Shown one piece after another: positions 1 to 9,058 of a DNA stretch of 32,387 bases. The stretch covers positions 1 through 32,387 of IMG/VR virus record IMGVR_UViG_3300044630_000533; one strand, given 5' to 3'. The position numbers and the translations under genes are program-made. A model generated the notes under the pieces. The model saw only the letters and a list, made by a program, of their open reading frames with translations. It ran no database searches and was not told the origin of the DNA. The DNA comes from a virus. The stretch's first letter is position 1; each line of letters begins with the position of its first letter.

Positions 1-3000
1 GAGAATACAATGACGATGGTTCGTCAGGCATCTCTTCATACCCTATTCAATATGAAGGAAGTGATGGGGAGGGTGGTTACCAAATAAATCCAGGTGCTAC
101 CGGTAATTTGTCTGCTGGTGGTGAATACGATAATCTAGATACTGCCGACTCCTTAAGCTATACAAATCTTGCGGCTCAAAGTGCTGGTGAGGCGGCTTTA
201 AGTGCAGCTCAAGCGGCAACTTCAGTAACTCAAGCGGCATCTTCTGCGGCAAGTGCTGTGATTTCTGCGGCTAATGCGGCTACTAGCGCAACTAATGCGG
301 CCAACAGTGCAACAGCTGCAGGAATCTCCGCTACAAATTCGGCTAATAGCGCAACATCTGCAAGTGCGTCTGCGGCTACCGCAACAACTAAAGCAGCAGA
401 AGCGTCTACTAGCGCAACTAATGCGGCTAACAGTGCTACAAGCTCTGCCGCAAGTGCTGCAACAGCAACTACACAAGCAACTAATGCAGCTGCAAGCGCA
501 ACTATCGCAACAACTAAAGCTAGTGAAGCCGCAACAAGCGCAACCAACTCAGCTGATAGCGCAACTGCTTCTGCAAACTCTGCGACATCCTCAGCTAACA
601 GCGCTACAACAGCAACAACCAAGGCGGCTGAAGCAGTAGTAAGCGCAAACTCTGCAGCATCAAGCGCAACATCTGCTGGTGTGTCTGCTACAAGTGCTTC
701 TAACTCAGCATCTGCCGCAAGTACTTCAGAAACTAATGCTGCAACATCTGCCGCTAACTCTTTAAGCAGTGCTACAAGTGCTTCTAATAGCGCAACATCT
801 GCTAATACTTCTGCAGTTAACTCAGCAGCATCTGCCGCAACTGCAACAACACAGGCGGCTAGTGCGGCTACTAGTGCTACAACAGCTACAACTAAAGCAG
901 CTGAGGCTTCTGCGAGTGCATCCTCAGCTTCAAGCTCTGCTGCAACAGCAACAACTAAAGCGGCTGAGGCAAGTGTATCTGCTTCTAATGCCGCTACATC
1001 AGCTACATCGGCTAGTACATCTGCCTCTAACGCAGCTACGTCAGCTACTAGTTCAGCTAACTCAGCAACTGCTGCTGGTAACTCTGCTACTAATGCCGCT
1101 TTGTCTGCGAGTAACGCATCTACTAGTGCAACAAATGCTAACACATCTGCAAATTCCGCTATATCAGCTCAAGCTGCAGCAGAAGCTGCTCGTGACCAGG
1201 CATTAGCCGCCTTTGATAATTTTGATGATAAATATCTTGGTGAGAAAACTTCTGACCCAACAACAGATAACGATGGCAACCCTCTTGTAGCTGGTGCTTT
1301 GTATTTTAACTCTGTAATTCAGGGTATGAAAGTATACACAGGTACAGCTTGGGTTGCCGCCTATATGTCAGGTGCTGGCTATATGTTGGCCAGTAATAAC
1401 CTTTCAGAATTAACTAATCTTGTTACTGCTCGGTCTAACTTAGGCTTAGGCTCTTCAGCTTTAGCTAATGGATATACATTAGACGAACTTAATGACGTAG
1501 TAGTTACAAGCGTAACTGATGGACAAGTATTAGAGTATGACTCCGCTACTAATACATGGAGAAACACAACAATTAATGCGTTGCCTTCACAAGCAACACA
1601 TACAGGGCAATTCCTAACTACTGACGGTACAAATGCTGCATGGGCTTCTATTACTGGTTTGCCTTCACAAGCAACTCACGCAGGTCAATACCTTAAGACA
1701 GACGGTACAACCGCTTCTTGGTCAGCATTTGAATTACCTACAAGTACATATACACGTACAAGCTTTAATGCTACTGCTGGACAAACTACATTTAGTGTAA
1801 CTTATACTTTAAATTCAATTCAAGTATATGTTAACGGTGTTTTGTTGAGTACATCTGACTACACTGCAACTAATGGAACTTCTTTTGTTCTTGCTTCTGC
1901 CGCTAACTTAGGTGACTTTGTTGAAGCAGTTGTATACAACACTTACGGTCTTGGTGAAGTACTTGCTGAAAATATTATTGGTACTGTTGCTATTGGCTCA
2001 GGTGGTACAGGTGCTACTACAGCGTCTGGTGCAAGGACTAGTCTTGGATTAGGTACTGCCGCTACTACAGACAGTACTGCATACGCTACTTCTGCTCAAG
2101 GTACTAAGGCTGATAGCGCATTACAACCAGCTAATATTGGTGTGTCGGTACAAGGCTACAATGCTAACACAGTTATTGACTCTGCTTATGTACATACAGA
2201 CAACAACTATACTACAACTGAGAAGTCTAAGCTGGCAGGTATCGAGGCTGGTGCTGAAGTAAACGTTAATGCAGACTGGAACGCAACTACTGGTGATGCG
2301 GCTATTCTTAATAAGCCTACGCTAGGTACTATGTCTTCGCAGAATGCTGACAATGTTAATATTACTGGAGGTAGTATTACTAGTGGTATGGTTACCAGTG
2401 CTTTAGGATATACACCTTATAACAGTACTAATCCAAGCAGTTATATTACTACAGCAGGTGCTCGTTCAGCTATCTCGGTAACAGGTGCAGGGTCTTATGA
2501 CTCAGCTACTGGTGTAATTAATATTGTGGGTGGTGTGACTAGTTTTAATACTAGAACAGGCGCTATTAGTTTAACATCGGGTGATGTTACAGGTGCTCTT
2601 GGTTTTACACCTTATAACAGTACTAATCCTAATGGGTATATTACTAGCGCTGCATTGAGTCCTTATTTGACTTCAGCTACTGCGGCTAGTACTTATTTAC
2701 CTTTAACTGGTGGAACCATATCTGGTCTTGTACGTATTAACAATCAATTGCGAGTTGGGCAAAATACTAACGGCACAGCGTATATTGATGCATATGATGG
2801 TTATGCGTGGTTTGGGCGTGATAGCAATTCGACTGGTATCCGGATTGATGGCTCTGGTAATGTTAACATAACAGGCGCTCTTACTCAAGGCAGTAACCAA
2901 GTTCTCCACGCAGGTAATTATACAAGTTATTCACCATCGTTAACAGGATCTGGGGCCTCTGGAACTTGGGGTATCTCAATTAGTGGTAATGCGGCTACGG

Positions 3001-4895
3001 CTACATCTGCAACAGATAGCACTAAGCTACCACTTGCTGGCGGCACACTAACAGGAAATACACAATTGTATGCAAACGATGGAGGTAATAGCCCTCGTTT
3101 AATTTTTGGACCAGAAGCTGGTAGTCCATTTTCTTACAAAGCTATTTACACTGACGCTTATTGGCTTACTTTTCAAGGGCATGTTAATGAAGGTATGCGA
3201 TTTAGGCTTGTAAACGGGTCAGCAATAACAACATACGCCACTCTCACAAGTAGTTACTTAGATCATGGTTCAAGTCTTCGTGCTCCAATATTTTATGATT
3301 TGGATAACACTGGTTACTACGTAGACCCTGCAAGTACATCAAATTTAAATGCTCTTACACTTCAAGGTACTTTTAGCAATGGTTCTGTTTGGATCAATAA
3401 CGGCACAAACTCTGGCAATTATAACGAAAACATTCGCTTGTTTAATGCGCCAAATGGCGTTTCTGTTATTTCGTTTAGCGCATCAGGCACATCAGGAGTG
3501 CCTACGACTTCATTACTGGGGTATTCGGATCGCTTTGAGATTCGCTATAACAACGATTGGCAACAAAGAACTTACAACGGATATGTAGAAGCATTGGGAA
3601 GTTTTCGCGCACCAATTTTCTACGACAGTAATGATACTGGATACTATACAGACCCACGTAGCACATCAAACCTTTTTGATTTAACTATTACTGGATCTTC
3701 GCACAAATATTTGTTTATCAATCCCGGCAACGGCTACGAAGCTATGGTGCGCTACAACGGAGGTTCTGGTAACACTTGGTATGTTGGTAAACGAACAGCT
3801 AACGTAATAGTTGGTTCGGCAGATTTTCATTTTTACTCTGAGGCTGTTGGTGCTAGTGTTTGTGGAATTGATACTAGTGGTAATGTGTTTGCTAGTGGTT
3901 CTTCAAGAGCACCGATCTTTTACGACAGCAACAACACTGCGTATTACTGCGACCCAAATAGCGTATCCCGTTTAGACGTTGTTCGTTCAAATGTTTTGCA
4001 ATTTATTGGTAGTGACCAATTTGCGTTTGGCAGTTATTGGGCGGGTGGTGCGGGTTATCCGGGTTATCAATACATAGGTGGCAATAATCGCTTTGGATTT
4101 AGCGGCACTAGTGGTTATATTGATGTTTACACAGATGGCAATTACTATGGCGGCATAGATTTATACGGTGCAAATCGATTAGTTCCATTGTTTGATGCCA
4201 ATCAAGGCGGTGGTGCGTTGTATTCGAGTATTATTTACGACAGCAACAGTACTGGTTTTTATTTAGATCCTTCTGCAAACACTAAATCAATGATTGTTAA
4301 CGGCAATATTGAATTAACCGCACGAAGTGAGTCTTGGGGTGAAGGTATTCGAATTAATGTACCAACAGCAGGTACATGGGGTGGTATTCGTTGGAATCGA
4401 AGTGGTGCGTCTGGTCCTGGAAACTGGGCACTTGGTTATACAGGTATAAACTCTACAGATGATTTAACATTTTGGAGTGGTACAGTAAATTTAATTAATT
4501 TAAATTTAGATCACTCTGGAAACTTAATTGCTCGTGGAAACATTACAGCGTATGGCTCCCCTTCTGACCGTAGATTAAAAGAAAATATTCAGCCGCTAAC
4601 AGGTGCTTTAAATAAAGTACTTCAGCTTCAAGGTTGTACATTTAACTGGAAAAAAGATTCTAGAGAACATCAATATGTTGGGTTAGATGAAGATATTGGT
4701 TTTATTGCTGATGACGTTAAAGATATTATTCCAGAAATGGTTCGTAAAGGTGATGAAGGTTATTTATCACTACGGGATCGTGGATTTTCAGCGTTGTTAG
4801 TTGAAGCCTTTAAAGAACAAAACCAAGAAATTGTAAATCTAAAGAAACAATTAACCGAATTAAAATCTCTTATTAACAAATTGATTAAGGATTAA
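1..4895 (+). CDS. Giant tail fibre with C-terminal S74 chaperone domain (5' end outside window)
   Basis: Tail fibre or tailspike, inferred to bind the host surface. The frame is open from base 3, and nothing marks the TTG at 108 as a start, so the gene begins upstream. In order: a Gly/Ser-rich stretch; an Ala/Ser/Thr-rich repeat stalk (about 180-1200); a beta-rich module with YVNGVLLSTSDYTATNGT (about 1740-1960); SGGTGATT and YTPYNSTNP modules (1990-2700); and four APIFYD-type repeats (3282-4290). The end matches the peptidase S74 intramolecular chaperone: SDRRLKENI starts at 4563, followed by GFIADDV and a coiled-coil tail. In this family the chaperone trimerises the fibre and cuts itself off at the Ser of the SD dyad, which would release about 110 residues here. 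The next gene is a second fibre of the same design. Sure of fibre and S74; receptor unknown. Confidence 0.9.
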   Translation, partial: EYNDDGSSGISSYPIQYEGSDGEGGYQINPGATGNLSAGGEYDNLDTADSLSYTNLAAQSAGEAALSAAQAATSVTQAASSAASAVISAANAATSATNAANSATAAGISATNSANSATSASASAATATTKAAEASTSATNAANSATSSAASAATATTQATNAAASATIATTKASEAATSATNSADSATASANSATSSANSATTATTKAAEAVVSANSAASSATSAGVSATSASNSASAASTSETNAATSAANSLSSATSASNSATSANTSAVNSAASAATATTQAASAATSATTATTKAAEASASASSASSSAATATTKAAEASVSASNAATSATSASTSASNAATSATSSANSATAAGNSATNAALSASNASTSATNANTSANSAISAQAAAEAARDQALAAFDNFDDKYLGEKTSDPTTDNDGNPLVAGALYFNSVIQGMKVYTGTAWVAAYMSGAGYMLASNNLSELTNLVTARSNLGLGSSALANGYTLDELNDVVVTSVTDGQVLEYDSATNTWRNTTINALPSQATHTGQFLTTDGTNAAWASITGLPSQATHAGQYLKTDGTTASWSAFELPTSTYTRTSFNATAGQTTFSVTYTLNSIQVYVNGVLLSTSDYTATNGTSFVLASAANLGDFVEAVVYNTYGLGEVLAENIIGTVAIGSGGTGATTASGARTSLGLGTAATTDSTAYATSAQGTKADSALQPANIGVSVQGYNANTVIDSAYVHTDNNYTTTEKSKLAGIEAGAEVNVNADWNATTGDAAILNKPTLGTMSSQNADNVNITGGSITSGMVTSALGYTPYNSTNPSSYITTAGARSAISVTGAGSYDSATGVINIVGGVTSFNTRTGAISLTSGDVTGALGFTPYNSTNPNGYITSAALSPYLTSATAASTYLPLTGGTISGLVRINNQLRVGQNTNGTAYIDAYDGYAWFGRDSNSTGIRIDGSGNVNITGALTQGSNQVLHAGNYTSYSPSLTGSGASGTWGISISGNAATATSATDSTKLPLAGGTLTGNTQLYANDGGNSPRLIFGPEAGSPFSYKAIYTDAYWLTFQGHVNEGMRFRLVNGSAITTYATLTSSYLDHGSSLRAPIFYDLDNTGYYVDPASTSNLNALTLQGTFSNGSVWINNGTNSGNYNENIRLFNAPNGVSVISFSASGTSGVPTTSLLGYSDRFEIRYNNDWQQRTYNGYVEALGSFRAPIFYDSNDTGYYTDPRSTSNLFDLTITGSSHKYLFINPGNGYEAMVRYNGGSGNTWYVGKRTANVIVGSADFHFYSEAVGASVCGIDTSGNVFASGSSRAPIFYDSNNTAYYCDPNSVSRLDVVRSNVLQFIGSDQFAFGSYWAGGAGYPGYQYIGGNNRFGFSGTSGYIDVYTDGNYYGGIDLYGANRLVPLFDANQGGGALYSSIIYDSNSTGFYLDPSANTKSMIVNGNIELTARSESWGEGIRINVPTAGTWGGIRWNRSGASGPGNWALGYTGINSTDDLTFWSGTVNLINLNLDHSGNLIARGNITAYGSPSDRRLKENIQPLTGALNKVLQLQGCTFNWKKDSREHQYVGLDEDIGFIADDVKDIIPEMVRKGDEGYLSLRDRGFSALLVEAFKEQNQEIVNLKKQLTELKSLINKLIKD
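180..1200 (+). repeat. Ala/Ser/Thr-rich coding repeats of fibre stalk
   Basis: About 340 codons made almost only of Ala, Ser, Thr and Asn, in degenerate units such as ATSATNAANSAT and ATATTKAAEAS. At DNA level they are runs of gcn/agc/aca codons. The heptad-like pattern suggests a long trimeric coiled-coil shaft. The low complexity also creates long open frames on the other strand (for example 230-1144), which are artefacts. Confidence 0.85.
2394..2665 (+). repeat. Module shared with second fibre (copy 1)
   Basis: Encodes ALGYTPYNSTNPSSYI, then VTGAGSYDSATGVINIVGG, then TSFNTRTGAI, then a second YTPYN-like unit (GFTPYNSTNP). The same order recurs in the next gene at about 5787-6130 with nearly the same protein sequence but many synonymous changes. 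Confidence 0.85.
3282..4290 (+). repeat. Four APIFYD-type repeats in fibre 1
   Basis: Units of about 22 residues start near 3282, 3609, 3909 and 4228. The pattern is APIFYDxxNTGYYxDPxSTSNL. The fourth is degenerate (SIIYDSNSTGFYLDPS). Spacing is about 100-110 codons, so each probably marks the start of one structural domain. Four more lie in the second fibre. Confidence 0.85.
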
Positions 4896-4948
4896 TTCAA
4901 ACATGATCCATAAACAATTTAATAAACTTATTACTAAAGGGGTTACAT

Positions 4949-7900
4949 ATGAGTATACCACGTAATTTATCAAAACTAGCAGATGGTGCAGATTCCAGTG
5001 GTGTCTTAAAAGTTGACTCTGGAGGTACAGGAGCTACTACTGCGGCTGATGCTTTAACTAACCTTGGTGCTATCGGCAACATTACGTCTAATGATGGTAG
5101 TGTTGTTGTTAGCACAACAGGAACAACTAAAGACCTTAGTGTAGGTATTGCAGGTAGTACTGCTACATTGATTAGCCAAGTACGTAATGAAACAGGAGCT
5201 ACACTTACTAAAGGTACTGTAGTGTACATTAGTGGAGCTGCTGGTAACAAGGCTCTTGTTTCAAAAGCTATTGCTACAAGTGACGCTACTTCAGCACAAA
5301 CCTATGGTATGGTTCAGGCTGACATTGCTAATAACAACAATGGTTATGTTGTTGTTATCGGGGTTGTTAGTGATTTGAATACATCTGCTTTTGCTGAAGG
5401 TGTTCAATTATACCTTAGCCCAACTACAGCAGGAACATACACAAGCACAAAACCTTATGCACCCTTGCATTTAGTTTATGTTGGTGTTGTTACTCGTAGT
5501 CACGCTAATCAAGGTACTATTGAAGTTAAGACTCAAAACGGTTATGAGATGGATGAGCTTCACGATGTGTCTGCTCAGTCACCTTCAAACGGTGATACAC
5601 TAGTTTATGTAAGCTCAACAGACTTATGGACTAAGACTCCTCAGTCAAGCTTATCTGTAGCTAGTGCTGCAGCTGTTCCATTTAGTGGTGTTACGGGTAA
5701 GCCTACAACATTGTCTGGTTATGGCATAACAGATGCGTATAGCTCAAGTAATCCTGCAGGGTATATCTCGGGTATTACATCGGGTAATGTAACAACAGCC
5801 CTTGGTTATACACCTTATAACGCTACTAACCCAAGTAGCTATATTAACACATCTCAAGCTCGTTCTGCGATATCAGTTACAGGAGCAGGATCTTACGATT
5901 CTGCTACTGGTGTAATTAATATCGTTGGTGGTGTTACAAGTTTTAATACACGTACAGGAGCTATTACTCTTGGATCGTCTGATGTGACTGGTGCTCTTGG
6001 ATTTACTCCATATAATGCTACTAATCCTAGCGGTTATATTTCAGGTATTACCTCTGGAATGGTTACTACTGCATTAGGTTATACGCCCTATAACTCTAGT
6101 AACCCTAGTGGGTATATTACTAGCGCTGCCTTGTCAAGCTATTTACCTTTAAGTGGTGGAACGTTAACAGGTCTTTTAACTATTAACAGCACTAATGATA
6201 ACCAAATTCTTTTAACATCTTCGGATGCATGGACAGGAATTGGATTCGATGATGCTGCTGCTTCTGCGGCTGATTTTATTTGGCATAATGGAACAAATAG
6301 TACTTTTGCTATTGGTGGCGGTGGCTCAAGCATCTCTGGTAAAAAGCTTCACATTCATGGAGGCACCACCATTGGTAGCGGGCTAGCAAGTACTTCTGTA
6401 TCAACAAATGGTTTACTAGTAGAAACACGAATTGATGCTCCAATTTTTTATGATAGTAACAACACAGGCTATTATGTAGACCCAGCAGGTACAAGTCGTA
6501 TGAGTAACATCAACTACGACAATTTGTATTTTGCATCGGACACTACATACGGTTTAATAGGGCGCAACGGGTACCTTGATACCGTAAACGGTCGTGGGTC
6601 AGATCCGCTTGAATTAAATTATTACGATGGTGGTACTGTAATTATTGGAGCTGCCGCTAGCAAAAATTTGTTAGCTAACGGATTGTACGCTAACATTTTT
6701 TATGAAAAAGACAACACGGCATATTATGGTGATTTTGCGAGTACATCAAACTTAAATGCAGCAATGTTTGCAGGTCCAATCGGTAGATCTACTTCTGTTG
6801 CTGGATGGTTCCAAGGCACTTACAACAATGTAGGTGACAACAGTACAAAGTCGAATCCAATCTATACAATTGGTTCTTCATACAACCCTTCTGACGCAGG
6901 TACAGGCAACATGTATGGTGTTGGTTATTCACATCCAAACTTCTTTTCAAGTGGTCGTGGCTCTGGGTGGGGCTTATACACTGCTGCAGCAGGAACTATT
7001 ACTGGTGTCTTTGGCGCAGAAAGTGGTTTTAATACTTGGATTAATGGCTATGGAGTTTCTACATCATCATGGAGAGCACCAATCTTTTATGATTACGACA
7101 ACACTGCTTTTTATTTAGATCCTGCAAGTTCTTCTATTTTTAATTCTCTTAATTTGACTAGTGGTGGATTGTCCCTATCTGGGGTTGGTGTTATTTCTAG
7201 GGGCGCTACTTGGACTGAATTTAGAGATCCATCAGGAGCAACCAAATTTTGGTTGGGTAACGATGCGTCCATTTACATGAATGCATCAAACTATTTTTTG
7301 CGCAGTAATGATTCTGGTGCTACTTGGGTAGATATTAATAGTTCTTTGTTACAGCATTCAAGTAGTTTAAGAGCGCCAATTTTTTACGATCGTGATGACA
7401 CAGGTTATTACGTAAATCCAAATGGTGTTTCATATTTGTATCAGTTAACATTAGCCGGAGGTGGTTATTTCCGTCCACAAAACTGGATTCAAATGGATGG
7501 TACATATGGAATTTATTGGCCGGGAGCAACGGGTACTCCACATTGGAATCCAAACAGCAGTACATACGGCCCAATGGAATTGTCTGGTATAAGGAATAGT
7601 TATTCTGGTATTAGGCTACCAAGTTCTAACAACGTAACTATTGGTATGTTTGATAGTAGTGGTAACGGTGGTTTGTACAATTACTCATACTGGATTTATT
7701 ACTGGCTTGTAGGTAATGCTTGCCTTGGTGTAAGAACATCATCAACAAGTTCCTCATATGCTATGTATGTAGATGGTGGTATTTATTCAACAGGTAACGT
7801 AGTTGCTTATTCAGACGCTCGTAAGAAAAAAGAAATTGTAACCGTTGACAACGCTCTTGCTACTGTTAACAAATTACGTGGTGTATTTTATAAACGTATT

Positions 7901-8131
7901 GAAACAAATGACGAAAAGGTTGATCCTAACAAACGTCAGATTGGTGTAATTGCTCAAGAAGTAAATGAGGTTTTACCCGAAGCAGTTACTTATGCAAAAG
8001 ATGTAGATGAGTATGGTGTTCAATATGGTAACATGGCTGGTCTATTTATTGAGGCTATTAAAGAGTTAACTTCTACAGTTGAAAAGTTAAACTCTAAAAT
8101 AGAAGAATTAGAAAAGAAAGTTAACTCATGA
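4949..8131 (+). CDS. Second tail fibre with C-terminal S74 chaperone domain
   Basis: A 1060-residue fibre, paralogous in part to the gene before it. The start at 4949 has a good ribosome site (aaagggg). The N-terminus carries DSGGTGATTAADALTNLGA, a motif common in phage fibres. Next come YTPYN/VTGAGSYDSATG modules (about 5790-6130) and four APIFYD-type repeats from about 6436. The C-terminal S74 domain begins near Ser955 (codon at 7811, in YSDARKKKEIV), followed by IGVIAQEVNEVLPEAV and a coiled coil. Self-cleavage there would release about 106 residues, by family knowledge. It lacks the long Ala/Ser/Thr stalk of fibre 1, so it is probably shorter or attached differently. The stop overlaps the next start (ATGA). 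Confidence 0.9.
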   Translation: MSIPRNLSKLADGADSSGVLKVDSGGTGATTAADALTNLGAIGNITSNDGSVVVSTTGTTKDLSVGIAGSTATLISQVRNETGATLTKGTVVYISGAAGNKALVSKAIATSDATSAQTYGMVQADIANNNNGYVVVIGVVSDLNTSAFAEGVQLYLSPTTAGTYTSTKPYAPLHLVYVGVVTRSHANQGTIEVKTQNGYEMDELHDVSAQSPSNGDTLVYVSSTDLWTKTPQSSLSVASAAAVPFSGVTGKPTTLSGYGITDAYSSSNPAGYISGITSGNVTTALGYTPYNATNPSSYINTSQARSAISVTGAGSYDSATGVINIVGGVTSFNTRTGAITLGSSDVTGALGFTPYNATNPSGYISGITSGMVTTALGYTPYNSSNPSGYITSAALSSYLPLSGGTLTGLLTINSTNDNQILLTSSDAWTGIGFDDAAASAADFIWHNGTNSTFAIGGGGSSISGKKLHIHGGTTIGSGLASTSVSTNGLLVETRIDAPIFYDSNNTGYYVDPAGTSRMSNINYDNLYFASDTTYGLIGRNGYLDTVNGRGSDPLELNYYDGGTVIIGAAASKNLLANGLYANIFYEKDNTAYYGDFASTSNLNAAMFAGPIGRSTSVAGWFQGTYNNVGDNSTKSNPIYTIGSSYNPSDAGTGNMYGVGYSHPNFFSSGRGSGWGLYTAAAGTITGVFGAESGFNTWINGYGVSTSSWRAPIFYDYDNTAFYLDPASSSIFNSLNLTSGGLSLSGVGVISRGATWTEFRDPSGATKFWLGNDASIYMNASNYFLRSNDSGATWVDINSSLLQHSSSLRAPIFYDRDDTGYYVNPNGVSYLYQLTLAGGGYFRPQNWIQMDGTYGIYWPGATGTPHWNPNSSTYGPMELSGIRNSYSGIRLPSSNNVTIGMFDSSGNGGLYNYSYWIYYWLVGNACLGVRTSSTSSSYAMYVDGGIYSTGNVVAYSDARKKKEIVTVDNALATVNKLRGVFYKRIETNDEKVDPNKRQIGVIAQEVNEVLPEAVTYAKDVDEYGVQYGNMAGLFIEAIKELTSTVEKLNSKIEELEKKVNS
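5787..6130 (+). repeat. Module shared with first fibre (copy 2)
   Basis: Same protein order as the block near 2394-2665: YTPYNATNPSSYI, VTGAGSYDSATGVINIVGG, TSFNTRTGAI, GFTPYNATNPSGYI. One extra YTPYN unit follows (about 6060-6120). Codons differ at many third positions from copy 1. Confidence 0.85.
6436..7440 (+). repeat. Four APIFYD-type repeats in fibre 2
   Basis: Units start near 6436, 6688, 7075 and 7373, with the pattern APIFYDxxNTGYYVDPxxTS. The second is the most diverged (ANIFYEKDNTAYYGDFASTS). The first and last keep the GYY core seen in fibre 1. Confidence 0.85.
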
Positions 8132-8475
8132 ATATTATATACACATTTAATATCCGACAATTAAGTCGTACTAAAGTATATGGAATACCTGATATTGTTT
8201 CTCACATTCATTATGATTATGTAGGTACAGATGAATCAGGTAATTCCTCGTTCTGTCAGGGAGTTGTTCCTTTTGAATTAAAACCAATTGAAACAACTAA
8301 CCCTTCTACAGGTGAAGTTACTGTAACACCTTCAGTATTTGATCAAAACAATTATATACCGTATGATCAAATTACAAATGAAATTATTTTGGAATGGCTT
8401 AATGATTCAGTACCTGAAGAATTAATACAAATTTTTAAAAACATTATAAGTCAAAAGTTGACTGAGCAGGAGTAA
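8128..8475 (+). CDS. Small fibre-associated protein, paralogue of the next gene
   Basis: 115 residues, starting in an ATGA overlap with fibre 2, so its translation is probably coupled to it. It shares a layout with the following gene: an N-terminal beta segment, then a YVGTDESGNSSFCQGVVPF block, then YIPYDQITNEIILEWL near the C-terminus. The pattern (TDE.G...G..PF, then F/YIPYDQ.T.EI.L.W) resembles a small domain of unknown function often found beside fibre genes in marine and freshwater phages; I recall it as the DUF7936 type, but this was not checked. No signal peptide or membrane segment. Function unknown; position suggests a fibre accessory or virion decoration protein. Confidence 0.75.
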   Translation: MNIIYTFNIRQLSRTKVYGIPDIVSHIHYDYVGTDESGNSSFCQGVVPFELKPIETTNPSTGEVTVTPSVFDQNNYIPYDQITNEIILEWLNDSVPEELIQIFKNIISQKLTEQE

Positions 8476-8477
8476 AT

Positions 8478-8843
8478 ATGGCAATCACATATACATGGGC
8501 CGTAACAGGCATGAAAGTTACACGAGTTGGTAATGAAACTGACTATGTAGTCCAGACTTATTGGACAAAAACAGGTACGGATGAGAACGGTAACACAGGA
8601 ACATTTAGCGGTGCAACACCACTAGACCCTAATCCTGAGCAATCTGACTTCATTCCTTACGACCAACTTACACAAGAGATTGTGTTGAGCTGGATTCAAC
8701 CAGTAGTTACAGGTTCTTATGAAGAACATGTTAACGCACAAATTGCAAAACAAATTGCAGATAAAATTGATCCGGTGACAGAGCCAGCCCTACCATGGGC
8801 ACCTCCAACACCTGAAGAAGAGTCTGCTCCAACAACCCCTTAA
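8478..8843 (+). CDS. Small fibre-associated protein, tandem paralogue
   Basis: 121 residues with a clear ribosome site (aggag) and 2 bases between the previous stop and this start. It carries TYWTKTGTDENGNTGTFSGA and FIPYDQLTQEIVLSWI, which line up with the previous protein over about 90 residues, so the pair arose by tandem duplication. The C-terminus is a Pro/Glu-rich tail (PWAPPTPEEE) absent from the first copy. Probably a virion accessory protein; the biochemical role is not recognisable. Confidence 0.75.
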   Translation: MAITYTWAVTGMKVTRVGNETDYVVQTYWTKTGTDENGNTGTFSGATPLDPNPEQSDFIPYDQLTQEIVLSWIQPVVTGSYEEHVNAQIAKQIADKIDPVTEPALPWAPPTPEEESAPTTP

Positions 8844-8859
8844 ATAAAAGAAGAGATAT

Positions 8860-9042
8860 ATGAACGATAAAATTAATATTGGCGAAGTAACAGTAGCGGA
8901 ATTCAACGTCATTATGAAGCAGTTGTCTGTTGGACAACTTGGTGAGTGCATTGATTTGTTTATGAAGTTAAGCAAGTTAGGTCAAGACTTTCAGTCAGCT
9001 CAACAGAGTGGTATTCGACCACCACCTCCCTCGGCTAATTAA
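8860..9042 (+). CDS. Small protein of unknown function
   Basis: 60 residues, preceded by aagaagag. Predominantly helical and amphipathic (VTVAEFNVIMKQLSVGQLGE), ending in a short proline-rich tail (RPPPPSAN). No membrane segment. It sits in the run of small late genes between the fibres and the lysis genes and is probably a real gene, given its ribosome site and snug spacing. Function not recognised. Confidence 0.6.
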   Translation: MNDKINIGEVTVAEFNVIMKQLSVGQLGECIDLFMKLSKLGQDFQSAQQSGIRPPPPSAN

Positions 9043-9058
9043 AATTAAGGAGTAAATC

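Noticed and set aside
108-110. TTG as start of the first fibre
   Set aside because: The frame is open to the window edge, with sensible Gly/Ser-rich fibre sequence upstream and no ribosome site at 108, so the true start lies outside.
230-1144. Long open frame on the minus strand (304 codons) opposite fibre 1
   Set aside because: It mirrors the Ala/Ser/Thr codon repeats; its product is a monotonous Ala/Val/Leu run, with no ribosome site and no neighbours on that strand.
4903-4965. 20-codon leader peptide overlapping the start of the second fibre
   Set aside because: ATG at 4903 has no ribosome site and the peptide shows no pattern; the gap also serves as the ribosome site of the fibre gene.
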